From positions 107,172-171,171 of the forward strand of contig JACPFF010000017.1 of the NCBI GenBank assembly GCA_016183065.1: a DNA stretch of 64,000 bases, given 5' to 3'. A model generated the notes under the pieces. It was not told the origin of the DNA. It saw only the letters and a list, made by a program, of their open reading frames with translations, and made no database searches. The DNA is from Deltaproteobacteria bacterium (GTDB taxonomy: Bacteria; UBA10199; GCA-002796325; JACPFF01). The number at the start of each line of letters is the position of its first letter. Position 1 is the stretch's first letter. This document shows, piece by piece, positions 1-8,489 of the stretch. Position numbers and translations under genes: made by a program.

Positions 1-2037
1 GAAACCGAGACAGAAGCCTCACTGCATCACAAGGGGGCCACAGCGCCCGACGAGCGGGAACCCGCGCCAGCGCCCGTTCCTCAGCCGATGGCGCCGGCAC
101 AATGCGCGAGCGATATTTTTGACTGCAAGGGGCATGGACTCTATTTTGCGGAGGCTCGGGGATATTTGGGGAGTTTCCGGTCAGGCGATGATTCCGCACT
201 CCTCTTTTTCACGCAGGACATCGCCGGGTCGCATGCCTATGCCGTTCCCGTCAAGGCCATGGTCGAAGGGACGGTCACGCAACCCATTCCCTGCGAGATG
301 CCAAAGCTTGCCTATCAGCTGGTCCAACGCTTTGGGCACGACACATTGGTGGCGGCCACTACGGATGCGCGATACTATCTCCTCGATCTTCAAAAACCGT
401 TGCAGCTGCACAATGGGCAATGGACGTGTACCATCGGGACTTCCGCGCTCACCACCCTCCCGGCGGTCTGTGCCGGTGACCTCTCCTATCGGGCTCTCGT
501 CAGCGACAGTGACTTCAATGGCGATAGTGCCCTGGATCTGGTCACGCTGAGCGAATGCGTGACCGCGGCAAAAGACGCCGCGGACGGAGTTGCGACACAT
601 CTCTTTTCGGTCGACCTGCTTCTCTCCAGTCCGCAAGGTTTCCAGGTCACACAGTTCCCGGCGGTCACCGCCATGGCCACGAACGAGAAGACATTTTCGA
701 TGGCATCGCTGATGGCAACGCATGTCACGAGTGGCGCATCTGCGGATTTGCTCATCGCCATCCCGAAGAAAACAGGCGGGGATGCGCTCTCCGCACCATC
801 CGCCTCAATGGCACCGTACAGCTGTCCCCTTTCACTGGCGGCATCCACCCCATCGCTTGGTGCGTGTGTCTCCATAGAGGGTACCATGACGTCAGCCACG
901 ATGATGCCACTGGAAGTCTGGGGCGCGGGAAAGACATCGACCAATGTGACCACGCTCTTTGGTGCGACAGATGGAGTCGCCAAGGGATCTGCCGGACAAG
1001 GGGGGCCATTGGCATCCGATAAGCAACAACCGGCCCTGACATGGTTTGGCATGTCGGGTGAACTGTGCACCTTCTCTGTACAGGATGCCCAGGCCATGAC
1101 GTGTCAGTCGATCGCCGAGATCGATACGGCCAGCGTAGTAACGATCGGATTCTTCGAGATGAAGGAGAACGGGATCTTTACGCAGAACATTGCGTTGGGG
1201 ACTTCGGAAGGGATTCGATTGGGATACGTGGGACAGACATCGGTCGTTCTCTATGCAAAGACGGTGGAACGTCTCGCGGTGACCGAATCCGCGACAGGCC
1301 TTGATGCCGTGGCCACCGGTGCCTCGTTTCTTCCCGGTTCCCTGTTGGCGGGTGATTTTGATGCACATGGTGGCGAAGATCTGGTTGCGGCGTTTCAGGT
1401 CCTGAATGCCGCGCAAGGAGACGACGGTGTGGCCGTGGTCCTCTGGAAGAATCTCCCGGAGACACCGAAAAATGTCCTCCAAGTGGCGTCCATGATCGAC
1501 GAGAGCGACACGGCGCCCGGCGAGTGGCGTCTGACGTTGACGGCCGATGACCTGACGGACGATCTGCTCACACATACGTGGAAGGCCGAGGACGAAGCCG
1601 GGCATGCATTGAGCCATCTATTGGCCATCAGCGAGGACGGGCTGCTGGCGATCTTCAAGCGGCCGGAGTCGGCGACCTCCTTCAAGCTGGAGTTCATCCC
1701 CTCGGCCCTTGCGGCGGACGATATTGTCGGCGATCTCACGATCTGGGCTGTGAGTTGTGATGCCAATGCCTGTGTCGATTCAAACAAGGTCGTCATCACC
1801 TGGGAGGGCGAGGTGCTCGCGTCTGGCGCCGTGGATGGAGGGAATGCGCAGACACCGCTGGAGGGCGTTGCGCCGGCAGGCGTGTCGCCTCTCACCATTG
1901 ACGGTGTCGATGCCACTACACTGGAAGTCGGCGAGAACGAGACCGCGGACACGGCCGTGACCATGCCGAAAGCCGTGAACGGGATCGACGCCTGGGGTGT
2001 CTCGTCCGGGGCCTGCACACTGATTCCCCGGCCTTAG
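1..2037 (+). CDS. FG-GAP/VCBS-like surface protein, 5' partial
   Basis: The frame is open from base 1, so the true start lies outside the window; an internal ATG at 88 is possible but follows a Pro/Glu-rich stretch typical of a linker after a signal peptide. Two Asp-rich segments, DSDFNGDSALDLVTL and GDFDAHGGEDLVAAF, look like FG-GAP/VCBS calcium-binding beta-propeller repeats. The rest is Ser/Thr/Ala-rich with a few Cys, as in secreted proteins. The last residues, SSGACTLIPRP, resemble the Cys-containing start of the sorting tag seen in the protease at 14999, but no membrane helix follows. It meets the mutase gene tail to tail with a 3-nt stop-codon overlap. The exact role is unknown; an exported surface protein is an inference. 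Confidence 0.7.
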   Translation, partial: ETETEASLHHKGATAPDEREPAPAPVPQPMAPAQCASDIFDCKGHGLYFAEARGYLGSFRSGDDSALLFFTQDIAGSHAYAVPVKAMVEGTVTQPIPCEMPKLAYQLVQRFGHDTLVAATTDARYYLLDLQKPLQLHNGQWTCTIGTSALTTLPAVCAGDLSYRALVSDSDFNGDSALDLVTLSECVTAAKDAADGVATHLFSVDLLLSSPQGFQVTQFPAVTAMATNEKTFSMASLMATHVTSGASADLLIAIPKKTGGDALSAPSASMAPYSCPLSLAASTPSLGACVSIEGTMTSATMMPLEVWGAGKTSTNVTTLFGATDGVAKGSAGQGGPLASDKQQPALTWFGMSGELCTFSVQDAQAMTCQSIAEIDTASVVTIGFFEMKENGIFTQNIALGTSEGIRLGYVGQTSVVLYAKTVERLAVTESATGLDAVATGASFLPGSLLAGDFDAHGGEDLVAAFQVLNAAQGDDGVAVVLWKNLPETPKNVLQVASMIDESDTAPGEWRLTLTADDLTDDLLTHTWKAEDEAGHALSHLLAISEDGLLAIFKRPESATSFKLEFIPSALAADDIVGDLTIWAVSCDANACVDSNKVVITWEGEVLASGAVDGGNAQTPLEGVAPAGVSPLTIDGVDATTLEVGENETADTAVTMPKAVNGIDAWGVSSGACTLIPRP

Positions 2038-3545
2038 AGCGAGGTCTGCTCGCGATATTCTCCAAAGACCTGACGGAGTGCAGTACTGATCTCACCGAGC
2101 GTAGCATAGCAGTGCACCGCCTGCACCATATGGGGCAGGAGGTTTTCGGTGCCGTGTGCGGCCTGGGCGAGACGTTCCAGGGCCGTTGTGACGTCCGACG
2201 TGCGACGTGTCTTGCGTAGCACCGCGAGCGCCGCTCGTTGTGCGGACTCACTCTGCGGATCCACGGTATGGATCTCGGGCGGTGTCACGTCATCATTCGT
2301 GAACGCATTGACGCCCACAATGGTGCGGGTCCCGCGATCAATGGCCTGTTGATCGCGATAGGCAGCGTCCTGGATCTCGCGTTGTTGATACCCGGCGCTC
2401 AGTGCGTGTGCCGCTCCACCAAGTTGATCGATTTTTTCAATGTAGGCCGAGGCCTCCTGGAGAATCCTTTCGGTCAATGCTTCCACGACATGGGACCCGG
2501 CGAGCGGATCGCTATATTTCGTGACGCCGGATTCGTAGGCCAGCACCTGCTGCGTACGCAATGCGGTTTGTGCCGCGGCTTCTGTGGGAAGGGCCAGTGC
2601 TTCGTCTTTGCTGTTGGTATGGAGGCTCTGTGTACCGCCAAGGACGGCGGCCATGGCCTGATAGGCCACGCGGACGATATTATTGTCCACCTGTTGTGCC
2701 GTGAGCGTTGAACCGCCGGTCTGCGTGTGAAACCGCAAACGACATGCGACATCGTCGGTGCGGAACCGCTGGCGCATCAGGTGGGCCCAGAGGGTTCGCG
2801 CTGCACGGAATTTGGCAATCTCCTCGAAAAAATCGTTGTGGGCATTGAAAAAGAACGAGAGACGGCGACCAAAGGCATTCACGTCGAGTCCGCGATCGAC
2901 CGCGGCCTGCACGTAGGCGAGTCCATGGGCCAGGGTGAAACCGACCTCCTGCGCCGCGGTGCAGCCAGCCTCGCGCATGTGATATCCGGAGATCGAAATC
3001 GGGTTCCATCTGGGCAGCGTCGTGGAACAATATTCAATAATGTCCGTCGTGAGACGGAGGGAGGCCTCGACGGGATAGATATAATTCCCGCGCGCGATGA
3101 ACTCCTTGAAGAGGTCGTTCTGGACCGTCCCTGCCAGTTGTGCTGCCGCGATCCCCCGCCCCTGCGCGGCGGCAATATAGCAGGCGAGCAAAACCGCGGC
3201 CGTGGCATTAATGGTGATCGAGGTCGACACGCGATTGAGCGGGATATCGGCAAAGAGTTGTTCCATGTCGGCGAGCGAGGAGATGGAGACCCCCGTGCGG
3301 CCGACTTCGCCGGCAGCGCGGGGGTCATCGGCATCGAGACCGAGTTGTGTCGGGAGATCAACGGCCACGGAGAGTCCCGTGACGCCACGGGCCAGCAGGT
3401 ACCGGTAGCGGGCATTCGATGCGGCGGCGTTTCCGAATCCGGCATATTGCCGCATGGTCCAGAGCTGCTTGGTGTACATCTCCGGATAGATGCCGTGCGT
3501 AAACGGAAAAATGCCGGCCTTCGGCGATGAGTTACGAAGCGGCAT
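2034..3545 (-). CDS. mcmA1: Methylmalonyl-CoA mutase, large (catalytic) subunit without B12 domain
   Basis: Interconverts methylmalonyl-CoA and succinyl-CoA by a B12 radical mechanism. The roughly 500-residue TIM-barrel substrate domain is complete (TMRQYAGFG, GTVQND, SISISGYHMREAG, ATAAVLLACYIA). Aligned by eye to the Propionibacterium enzyme, the Tyr of RQYAGF (Tyr89), the Gln of VQND (Gln197), the Arg of ARGNYIYP (Arg207) and GYH (Tyr243/His244) are kept, which favours methylmalonyl-CoA over isobutyryl-CoA. The C-terminal B12-binding domain (DxHxxG) is absent, so a separate small subunit must be encoded elsewhere. ATG at 3545 has AAAGG upstream; a longer frame from 3599 exists but would overlap the hydroxylase more deeply. 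The start overlaps the end of the upstream hydroxylase by 14 nt, suggesting co-transcription. Confidence 0.93.
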   Translation of the reverse strand: MPLRNSSPKAGIFPFTHGIYPEMYTKQLWTMRQYAGFGNAAASNARYRYLLARGVTGLSVAVDLPTQLGLDADDPRAAGEVGRTGVSISSLADMEQLFADIPLNRVSTSITINATAAVLLACYIAAAQGRGIAAAQLAGTVQNDLFKEFIARGNYIYPVEASLRLTTDIIEYCSTTLPRWNPISISGYHMREAGCTAAQEVGFTLAHGLAYVQAAVDRGLDVNAFGRRLSFFFNAHNDFFEEIAKFRAARTLWAHLMRQRFRTDDVACRLRFHTQTGGSTLTAQQVDNNIVRVAYQAMAAVLGGTQSLHTNSKDEALALPTEAAAQTALRTQQVLAYESGVTKYSDPLAGSHVVEALTERILQEASAYIEKIDQLGGAAHALSAGYQQREIQDAAYRDQQAIDRGTRTIVGVNAFTNDDVTPPEIHTVDPQSESAQRAALAVLRKTRRTSDVTTALERLAQAAHGTENLLPHMVQAVHCYATLGEISTALRQVFGEYREQTSL

Positions 3546-4161
3546 GGCGCTGTACCTTTGTTTCCGGCCGCTCTGTGCGGAGGGTTTGGAACGCCACATC
3601 CCAGAGCGGACTCGACACGCCGAAATTGGAGCGGTCGTCTGCGTGGTGATGAATCAAATGGTGTCTGCGGAGAAACCGCCACCACGTCGATGTCGGTCGT
3701 CCATGGTGCAGATAGAAATGGGAGTAATCATACCCCAGATAGCCGGTCACAAATCCGGCAAAAAAGACGTCGCCTGCAAAGGCCCAGAGGCTATGGCATA
3801 GGAGATAACTGGCAATCCCGAGCGGAATGGAGACAATCGGCGGCATGACGAGTCGCATGGCATCGTTCGGGTCGTCGTGATGAATGCCGTGGACCAAAAA
3901 GTGGAGGCGGCGTTGCCACGGAGTCTTCCCTTCAAAATGAAACGCCAGCCGATGGATGATATACTCGACGAAGCTCCACGCAACGATGCCAAGGAGCATG
4001 AGCGGCAAGACCAGTCCCCACGGGACGTCCCGCACCAGAGCCCGTCCGACCATGAAAATGACCACCGGCCCGAAGATCAGCACCGGGACGATCGGATGGA
4101 TAAAGGTCAACTTTTCCAGGCGTTCGCTTTCAAAGACCCGGATGGCTTTCCCGCGGTTCAT
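3532..4161 (-). CDS. Fatty acid hydroxylase / sterol desaturase superfamily membrane enzyme
   Basis: Integral-membrane di-iron hydroxylase. The histidine boxes are all visible: EYIIHRLAFH, HFLVHGIHHDDP, YDYSHFYLHH and LRRHHLIHHH, with hydrophobic helices before and between them. The order matches the fatty acid 2-hydroxylase (FA2H/Scs7) branch, which hydroxylates acyl chains of lipids. ATG 4161 is chosen because GAGGG sits 6 nt upstream; an in-frame ATG at 4248 would add 29 residues but has no visible ribosome site. The gene overlaps the following mutase gene by 14 nt. A role in modifying membrane acyl chains is inferred from the family. Confidence 0.88.
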   Translation of the reverse strand: MNRGKAIRVFESERLEKLTFIHPIVPVLIFGPVVIFMVGRALVRDVPWGLVLPLMLLGIVAWSFVEYIIHRLAFHFEGKTPWQRRLHFLVHGIHHDDPNDAMRLVMPPIVSIPLGIASYLLCHSLWAFAGDVFFAGFVTGYLGYDYSHFYLHHGRPTSTWWRFLRRHHLIHHHADDRSNFGVSSPLWDVAFQTLRTERPETKVQRHAAS

Positions 4162-4299
4162 GGCGCCCTCATAGCGAATCCGGGAGTCATTGAGAAGTCC
4201 TTTTGCGATGGACGATTTATGCGGCTTTTGTCTCTTGTCATCTTTCATTTTGAGAGGATATGACGCAGTTTTGAGTTGATTTCTTGAGAAAGCGGTGAG

Positions 4300-4326
4300 A
4301 TAATATGTTTCCGTAAATCATATTAT
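4300..4326. promoter_or_regulatory. Inverted repeat upstream of abiE, putative AbiEi operator
   Basis: ATAATATG (4300-4307) and CATATTAT (4319-4326) form a perfect 8-bp inverted repeat with an 11-nt spacer, 18 nt before the antitoxin ATG and overlapping AT-rich sequence that could hold the -10 box. AbiEi antitoxins are known to bind inverted repeats in their own promoter and repress the operon. The assignment is by position and symmetry only. Confidence 0.5.
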
Positions 4327-4344
4327 ATTGTGAGTTAAAGAAAT

Positions 4345-4977
4345 ATGAATTATAGGAAATTTTCAGAAAAAGTAAACAATTACAACTACTTCAAAACAAA
4401 CGTTTTGAAGAATCAATTTGGCAATTTCAGGACATTTCAAAATCAGATCCTTGCGTGGGGAAGAGAGGGAAAGGTTCATCAGCTCAAGAGAGGGCTGTAC
4501 ACGCTGAATGATGACGAAAGGCGCGTGCCGCTCTCCCCATTTTTGATCTCCAACATTCTTTGTACCCCTTCCTATGTGAGTCTCGAGTCGGCCCTCGCTT
4601 ATTATGGTCTGATTCCGGAGCGAGTTTCGCAAGTGACTGCTGTTTCGCCAAAAAAAACAAAACGGTTTCAGAATTATTATGGGGCGTTCAATTATCAGAC
4701 ACTCAAAAAGGAGGTCTTCTTTGGCTACGATTTCGTTCAGGACCGTCAGGATCTCTCGGTGTTGGTCGCCCTTCCTGAAAAGGCAATCCTTGACAAGGTG
4801 TACCTGGATCGCCTTGTTCGAATGGAGCCGGGCTATTTTTTGGAGCACCTGAGATTGCAACATTATGAAACGTTAAGTCAGCGTCGACTCAAAAGTTTTG
4901 CAAAGAGATTCGAATCGACAAAGGTTCTCCGGATGGCCAAAGTCCTTTGCGATCTGATCCGACAGGAAAATCAATGA
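4345..4977 (+). CDS. AbiEi-type antitoxin (type IV toxin-antitoxin)
   Basis: Antitoxin partner of the downstream nucleotidyltransferase toxin. The N-terminal 60 residues form the winged-helix domain expected to bind DNA (FRTFQNQILAWGREGKVHQL followed by KRGLYTL), and the middle part has the AbiEi signature region (PSYVSLESALAYYGLIPE, VTAVSPKKT, FNYQTL, then ALPEKAILDKVYLD). Length 210 aa is usual for the family. Its stop overlaps the toxin ATG (ATGA), so translation is coupled. Base composition is clearly more AT-rich than the flanking metabolic genes, suggesting horizontal gain. An inverted repeat just upstream is a likely autoregulatory site. Confidence 0.88.
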   Translation: MNYRKFSEKVNNYNYFKTNVLKNQFGNFRTFQNQILAWGREGKVHQLKRGLYTLNDDERRVPLSPFLISNILCTPSYVSLESALAYYGLIPERVSQVTAVSPKKTKRFQNYYGAFNYQTLKKEVFFGYDFVQDRQDLSVLVALPEKAILDKVYLDRLVRMEPGYFLEHLRLQHYETLSQRRLKSFAKRFESTKVLRMAKVLCDLIRQENQ

Positions 4978-5807
4978 AAGAGATTTTAATAAAACGGTTG
5001 GCCACCATCTCTTCTCCCGGTAAAAAATACAATGTCTTGCGAGAGAGCTTGCAACACCTCATATTAAAAATCCTTGATGATCGGGGTTATTTTCAACACA
5101 TTGTTTTTATTGGAGGGACGGCTCTCCGAATTTTATATGACTTGCGTCGATTTTCGGAAGATATGGATTTTAGCCTTCAGCAACCACAGAATCCGCGTTT
5201 TGATTTTGAAAAAATGCTGAGAGATCTTTTGAATGATTTGGAGTCGTATGAGATTCCAGTAGAGACAAGCACGAAAAAAACGGTCGGGGCGATCAAGGGA
5301 CTCTTTTTAAAATTCCCCGATATCCTTCAGGAGACGAAGGCGTCGCAAAGAAAAGGAGAAAAGCTACACATCAAGCTGGAAGTTGACACAAACCCGCCAC
5401 AACATGCCGGATTTGAAACGCAACTCCTCCAGAAGGAGTTTTTGTTTTCCGTTGTACACCATGACCTGTCGACGCTGTGTGCCGGAAAGCTGGCCGCTTT
5501 TTTGTTTCGCCAGTATACCAAGGGAAGGGACGTATATGATCTCCTTTGGTATGGGACGCGCAAGGCCACCGTGAATCGCCGCTTTTTCGAAAGCGGACTC
5601 TTTCAGGCGACTGGCAGAATGATTTCATGGTCCGAACAAGAATTGGTCAAGAAGTTGGAAGAAAAGATTCAAGCCTTGAAGATGTCCGATGTGACCCGAG
5701 ATGCCGCTCCCTTTCTGGATGATCCTCAAGAAGAACGGTTCTTCACGAAAGCCTTTCTCATCCAGGCCGTCCGCGGTCTGCGATACGCTCAATCGATGCA
5801 GAGTTGA
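4974..5807 (+). CDS. AbiEii/AbiGii family nucleotidyltransferase toxin
   Basis: Toxin of a type IV toxin-antitoxin/abortive-infection pair; members of the family add nucleotides to tRNA or otherwise block translation. The active-site signature is intact: GGT at residues 47-49 followed by SEDMDF at 61-66, the two metal-binding acidic residues being D63 and D65. A later conserved segment (KLAAFLFRQYTKGRDVYDLLWY) also fits the family. ATG 4974 overlaps the antitoxin TGA. AT-rich like its partner. Nothing in the reading frame suggests decay, so the pair is probably functional. Confidence 0.9.
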   Translation: MKEILIKRLATISSPGKKYNVLRESLQHLILKILDDRGYFQHIVFIGGTALRILYDLRRFSEDMDFSLQQPQNPRFDFEKMLRDLLNDLESYEIPVETSTKKTVGAIKGLFLKFPDILQETKASQRKGEKLHIKLEVDTNPPQHAGFETQLLQKEFLFSVVHHDLSTLCAGKLAAFLFRQYTKGRDVYDLLWYGTRKATVNRRFFESGLFQATGRMISWSEQELVKKLEEKIQALKMSDVTRDAAPFLDDPQEERFFTKAFLIQAVRGLRYAQSMQS

Positions 5808-5979
5808 TTGAGCGCCTCTCCCATAAAACCTGTTGCGCGGCCAGGGGCTGCGTTGGGTCACCAAAAAAAATCTCACGTCCTTCCGTATACGCTCCGGTTT
5901 TTGGGCCCCGGCCCGCCTTGCCACAGGGCCGCAGATCATGGCTTGATCGGACGGTGCAAATGTAATACTATGCCTTCTT

Positions 5980-6246
5980 ATGAAACAGGATCAGCAAACG
6001 GCTCATCCAATGCTGACGTGGGATGAGGTGCAGATTCAATACAGAGATGAATGGGTGGCATTTACGGAGTGGGAGGAAGATGAACACGGGGATGTCATTA
6101 AGGGTCATGTTGCCTATCATCACGCGAGCAGAAAAGTCTTTTACGAACACTTAAAAACCAACATGAGGCCGAGAGTGCGAAAGATTGCGAGTCGATACAC
6201 TGGCAATATCAAAGGTCCTTTCTTTTTGGGCCTATGCCATGATTGA
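5980..6246 (+). CDS. Small acidic hypothetical protein paired with an aspartic protease-like gene
   Basis: An 88-aa protein rich in charged and aromatic residues, with no signal peptide or membrane segment. A possible sigma-70 promoter precedes it (TTGATC at 5943, TACTAT at 5966, 17-nt spacer). Its stop lies 5 nt inside the next gene, whose ATG is at 6239, so the two are probably translated together. The family is not recognised. The tight linkage suggests it regulates or is a substrate of the neighbouring protease-like protein, which is inference. Confidence 0.65.
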   Translation: MKQDQQTAHPMLTWDEVQIQYRDEWVAFTEWEEDEHGDVIKGHVAYHHASRKVFYEHLKTNMRPRVRKIASRYTGNIKGPFFLGLCHD

Positions 6247-6637
6247 AGCGCTGCATTACGATTCCCGAAAAGATCTTATTCTCCTTCCAGGCAATCTCTG
6301 GGGGCCATTGGGCGAACAAAACATCCGATTTGCATTTGATCCTGGTGCCTATCGCACAATCATCAATACACAGGTAGCGGACGCGCTCGGTTATCAAGCG
6401 ACTGCCGACAGCCAGAAAATCAGTACCGCATCAATCATTGGCAAGGAATGGGGGTATACGCTCATTGTGGAGCGGCTATCAATTCTCAGTTTTGAGTTTC
6501 CAAAATATCATATTGCCTGTTTTGATCTTCCAGAGACATACGACATCGATGGTCTCATCGGTCTGGATCTCATCTCGAGATTTGAGATCACCTTGCGACA
6601 TCGGGATCACTGGATTCAGTTTCATCTGCTCGACTGA
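6239..6637 (+). CDS. Retropepsin-like (clan AA) aspartyl protease-fold protein
   Basis: A 132-aa protein with the layout of single-domain retroviral-type aspartic proteases: the segment FAFDPGAYRTII corresponds to the catalytic D-T/S-G-A loop and IDGLIGLDLISRF to the downstream hydrophobic-hydrophobic-G psi-loop motif. The residue after the Asp is Pro rather than Thr/Ser, so catalysis is uncertain. No signal peptide, hence cytosolic. ATG 6239 overlaps the 88-aa gene by 8 nt; a longer frame from 6185 would overlap more and is less likely. Expected to dimerise if active, as known for the family. Confidence 0.72.
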   Translation: MIEALHYDSRKDLILLPGNLWGPLGEQNIRFAFDPGAYRTIINTQVADALGYQATADSQKISTASIIGKEWGYTLIVERLSILSFEFPKYHIACFDLPETYDIDGLIGLDLISRFEITLRHRDHWIQFHLLD

Positions 6638-6651
6638 CGTTCTCCATTTTT

Positions 6652-8055
6652 TTACATCAACCCGAGCTCTTTCAGCTTGGAGTAGAGCGTCGTGCGGCCG
6701 ACCTGGAGGGCGGCGGCGGCGGCGCTTTTGTCGCCTGCGTAGCGCTTGAGCACGTGTGTGATGTAGCGCTTTTCCACATGACGCAAGTAGTGGCGCAGCG
6801 AAGGAAAATCGTCGATCGTCTCTTCACGCGCCTCCGTGGCTGCGTGCGTCCCTGTGGCGTGCGCAGTGTTTGTCGTCGTCGTGTCCGTGCCGGAAAAGGT
6901 CCAGCGCGGCAGTGTGGCGACCTCGATCACATCGGTCGGCGAGAGAATGACGAGACTCTGGATGACGTTTTCCAGCTCGCGAATATTGCCGGGCCACTCA
7001 TATTGTTGCAGGCGCTGCAAGGCCTCGGCCGTGATCCGTTTTGGGTGGCCTTTGGAGTGCTTTTCGAGGAAGTGGGTGATGAGGAGTGGAATGTCTTCGC
7101 GCCGTTGCCGCAGCGGCGGGATCTCGATCTGGATCACACGCAAACGGTGAAAGAGGTCCATACGGAAGCGATGTTCCTGCACGAGGCGGTCGAGCGCATC
7201 ATTGGAGGCGGCGATGACGCGAAAAGCGACGCCGATGGGGTGGTTGCCCCCCACGCGGATGATCTCCTTTTCCTGGAGCACCCGGAGGATCTTGGCCTGG
7301 AGATCGAGGCGGAGCATGCTGATCTCGTCGAGAAAAATGTCGCCGCCATTGGCAAGTTCAAACTTCCCGAGTTTGCGCCGCATGGCGCCGGTAAAGGCGC
7401 CCTTCTCATGACCGAAGAGTTCGGATTCGATCAATCCCTCGGGGATGGCGGCGCAGTTGACGGCAATAAAGGGACGGAGCGGACTCTGTTCAAGACTATG
7501 AATATGGCGCGCCAGGAGTTCCTTGCCGGTTCCGGATTCCCCCTGGATGAGGATATTGGCGGTGTGTCCGCGGACGCGATCGGCCTGTGCGACAATCGCC
7601 TGAAAGGCGGTGCTCACCCCGATGAATTGCCGCGTCGTCTCCGGAGGATTGAGGTTTGCCACGAGGGCGTCGTGGCGTTCGCGAATGCATTTGAGTGTGC
7701 GCATCTTTTGCACGAGGACATGGAGCGTCGACTGGTCGACCGGTTTGCAGATATAATCTGCCGCACCGGCCTGAATGGCCTTGGCAATCTTGTCGGCCTC
7801 GTTATGCCCGCTGACAATCGCAATTTCCGCGGTCGGTGCCAGTGTGCGAAACGTGCGGATGGCACTGAGACCATTGTCTGCGCCGAGATCGAGGTCGAGC
7901 AGGACCAGATCCACGCTCATCTGTTGAAGCGCAAGTACGGCCTCCTGGAGTGAGTGGGCCACAGAGACCGCGTAGTGTGATTCCATGCACGAGAGCATCG
8001 ATTCGAGGAATGCGGCATCGTCGTCGACCCACAGAATCTGGTAATCGCTTTTCAT
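6652..8055 (-). CDS. NtrC-family sigma-54-dependent response regulator
   Basis: Transcription activator of two-component type, 467 aa. Domains in order: receiver (residues 1-120; acidic pocket D11-D13, phosphoacceptor D54 in LLDLDLG), AAA+ sigma-54 interaction domain (Walker A GESGTGKE, sigma-54 contact loop GAFTGA, DIFLDEISML Walker B, arginine-finger region RFRMDLFHRL), and a Fis-type helix-turn-helix at the C terminus (DKSAAAAALQVGRTTLYSKL). ATG 8055 is preceded by GGAGGG; the longer frame from 8124 is not needed. No histidine kinase gene is adjacent. It could act at the sigma-54 promoter found at 24610, which is inference. Confidence 0.95.
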   Translation of the reverse strand: MKSDYQILWVDDDAAFLESMLSCMESHYAVSVAHSLQEAVLALQQMSVDLVLLDLDLGADNGLSAIRTFRTLAPTAEIAIVSGHNEADKIAKAIQAGAADYICKPVDQSTLHVLVQKMRTLKCIRERHDALVANLNPPETTRQFIGVSTAFQAIVAQADRVRGHTANILIQGESGTGKELLARHIHSLEQSPLRPFIAVNCAAIPEGLIESELFGHEKGAFTGAMRRKLGKFELANGGDIFLDEISMLRLDLQAKILRVLQEKEIIRVGGNHPIGVAFRVIAASNDALDRLVQEHRFRMDLFHRLRVIQIEIPPLRQRREDIPLLITHFLEKHSKGHPKRITAEALQRLQQYEWPGNIRELENVIQSLVILSPTDVIEVATLPRWTFSGTDTTTTNTAHATGTHAATEAREETIDDFPSLRHYLRHVEKRYITHVLKRYAGDKSAAAAALQVGRTTLYSKLKELGLM

Positions 8056-8489
8056 AGACCCTCCATGGACGATTTTTATATACAATTCTGATGCCACTTC
8101 TTGAGGAGAAAAAACGGTAAACATTTTGATGGATTATATCAAGGTCGGATATTTCACTCTGTCGAGTGTTCAGAAAATAGAACATTATTCTGTAATAAAT
8201 CCGAACAATTGAACACGTCGGATATTATTGACATCGATGTGTGGCAAACATCCGTATCCCGGACTCGAGTGGAGGACAGGATTCTCCCTGCAACGGGTGG
8301 ATGCTGAAAAGTCGTCCGATGCCTACAAAAGATTGCTCGCCAGTCGAACGTGCGGATCCCTCGCAGCCATCCTGACGGTATCAATCATCTCTCAGATCGA
8401 GAAAAAGGTTCAGTTTCGTCAGATCAGGCTGCCAATTCTGTGGCTTATGCATGTCTTGATGGCTCTCAAGAAGATGATCCGCAAATGCG
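8056..8489. other. 434-bp intergenic region upstream of the sigma-54 regulator
   Basis: No convincing gene. On the minus strand a TATAAT box (8133-8138) could be the -10 of the regulator promoter, with a leader of about 70 nt. An imperfect dyad CAGAA-N12-TTCTG (8171-8192) lies farther upstream and could be a regulator site. The part from about 8230 to 8489 has neither clear coding character nor a recognisable repeat. Confidence 0.4.

Noticed and set aside
5808-5979. Small frame after the AbiEii gene
   Set aside because: It has no ribosome site and overlaps the start of the 88-aa gene; treated as intergenic.
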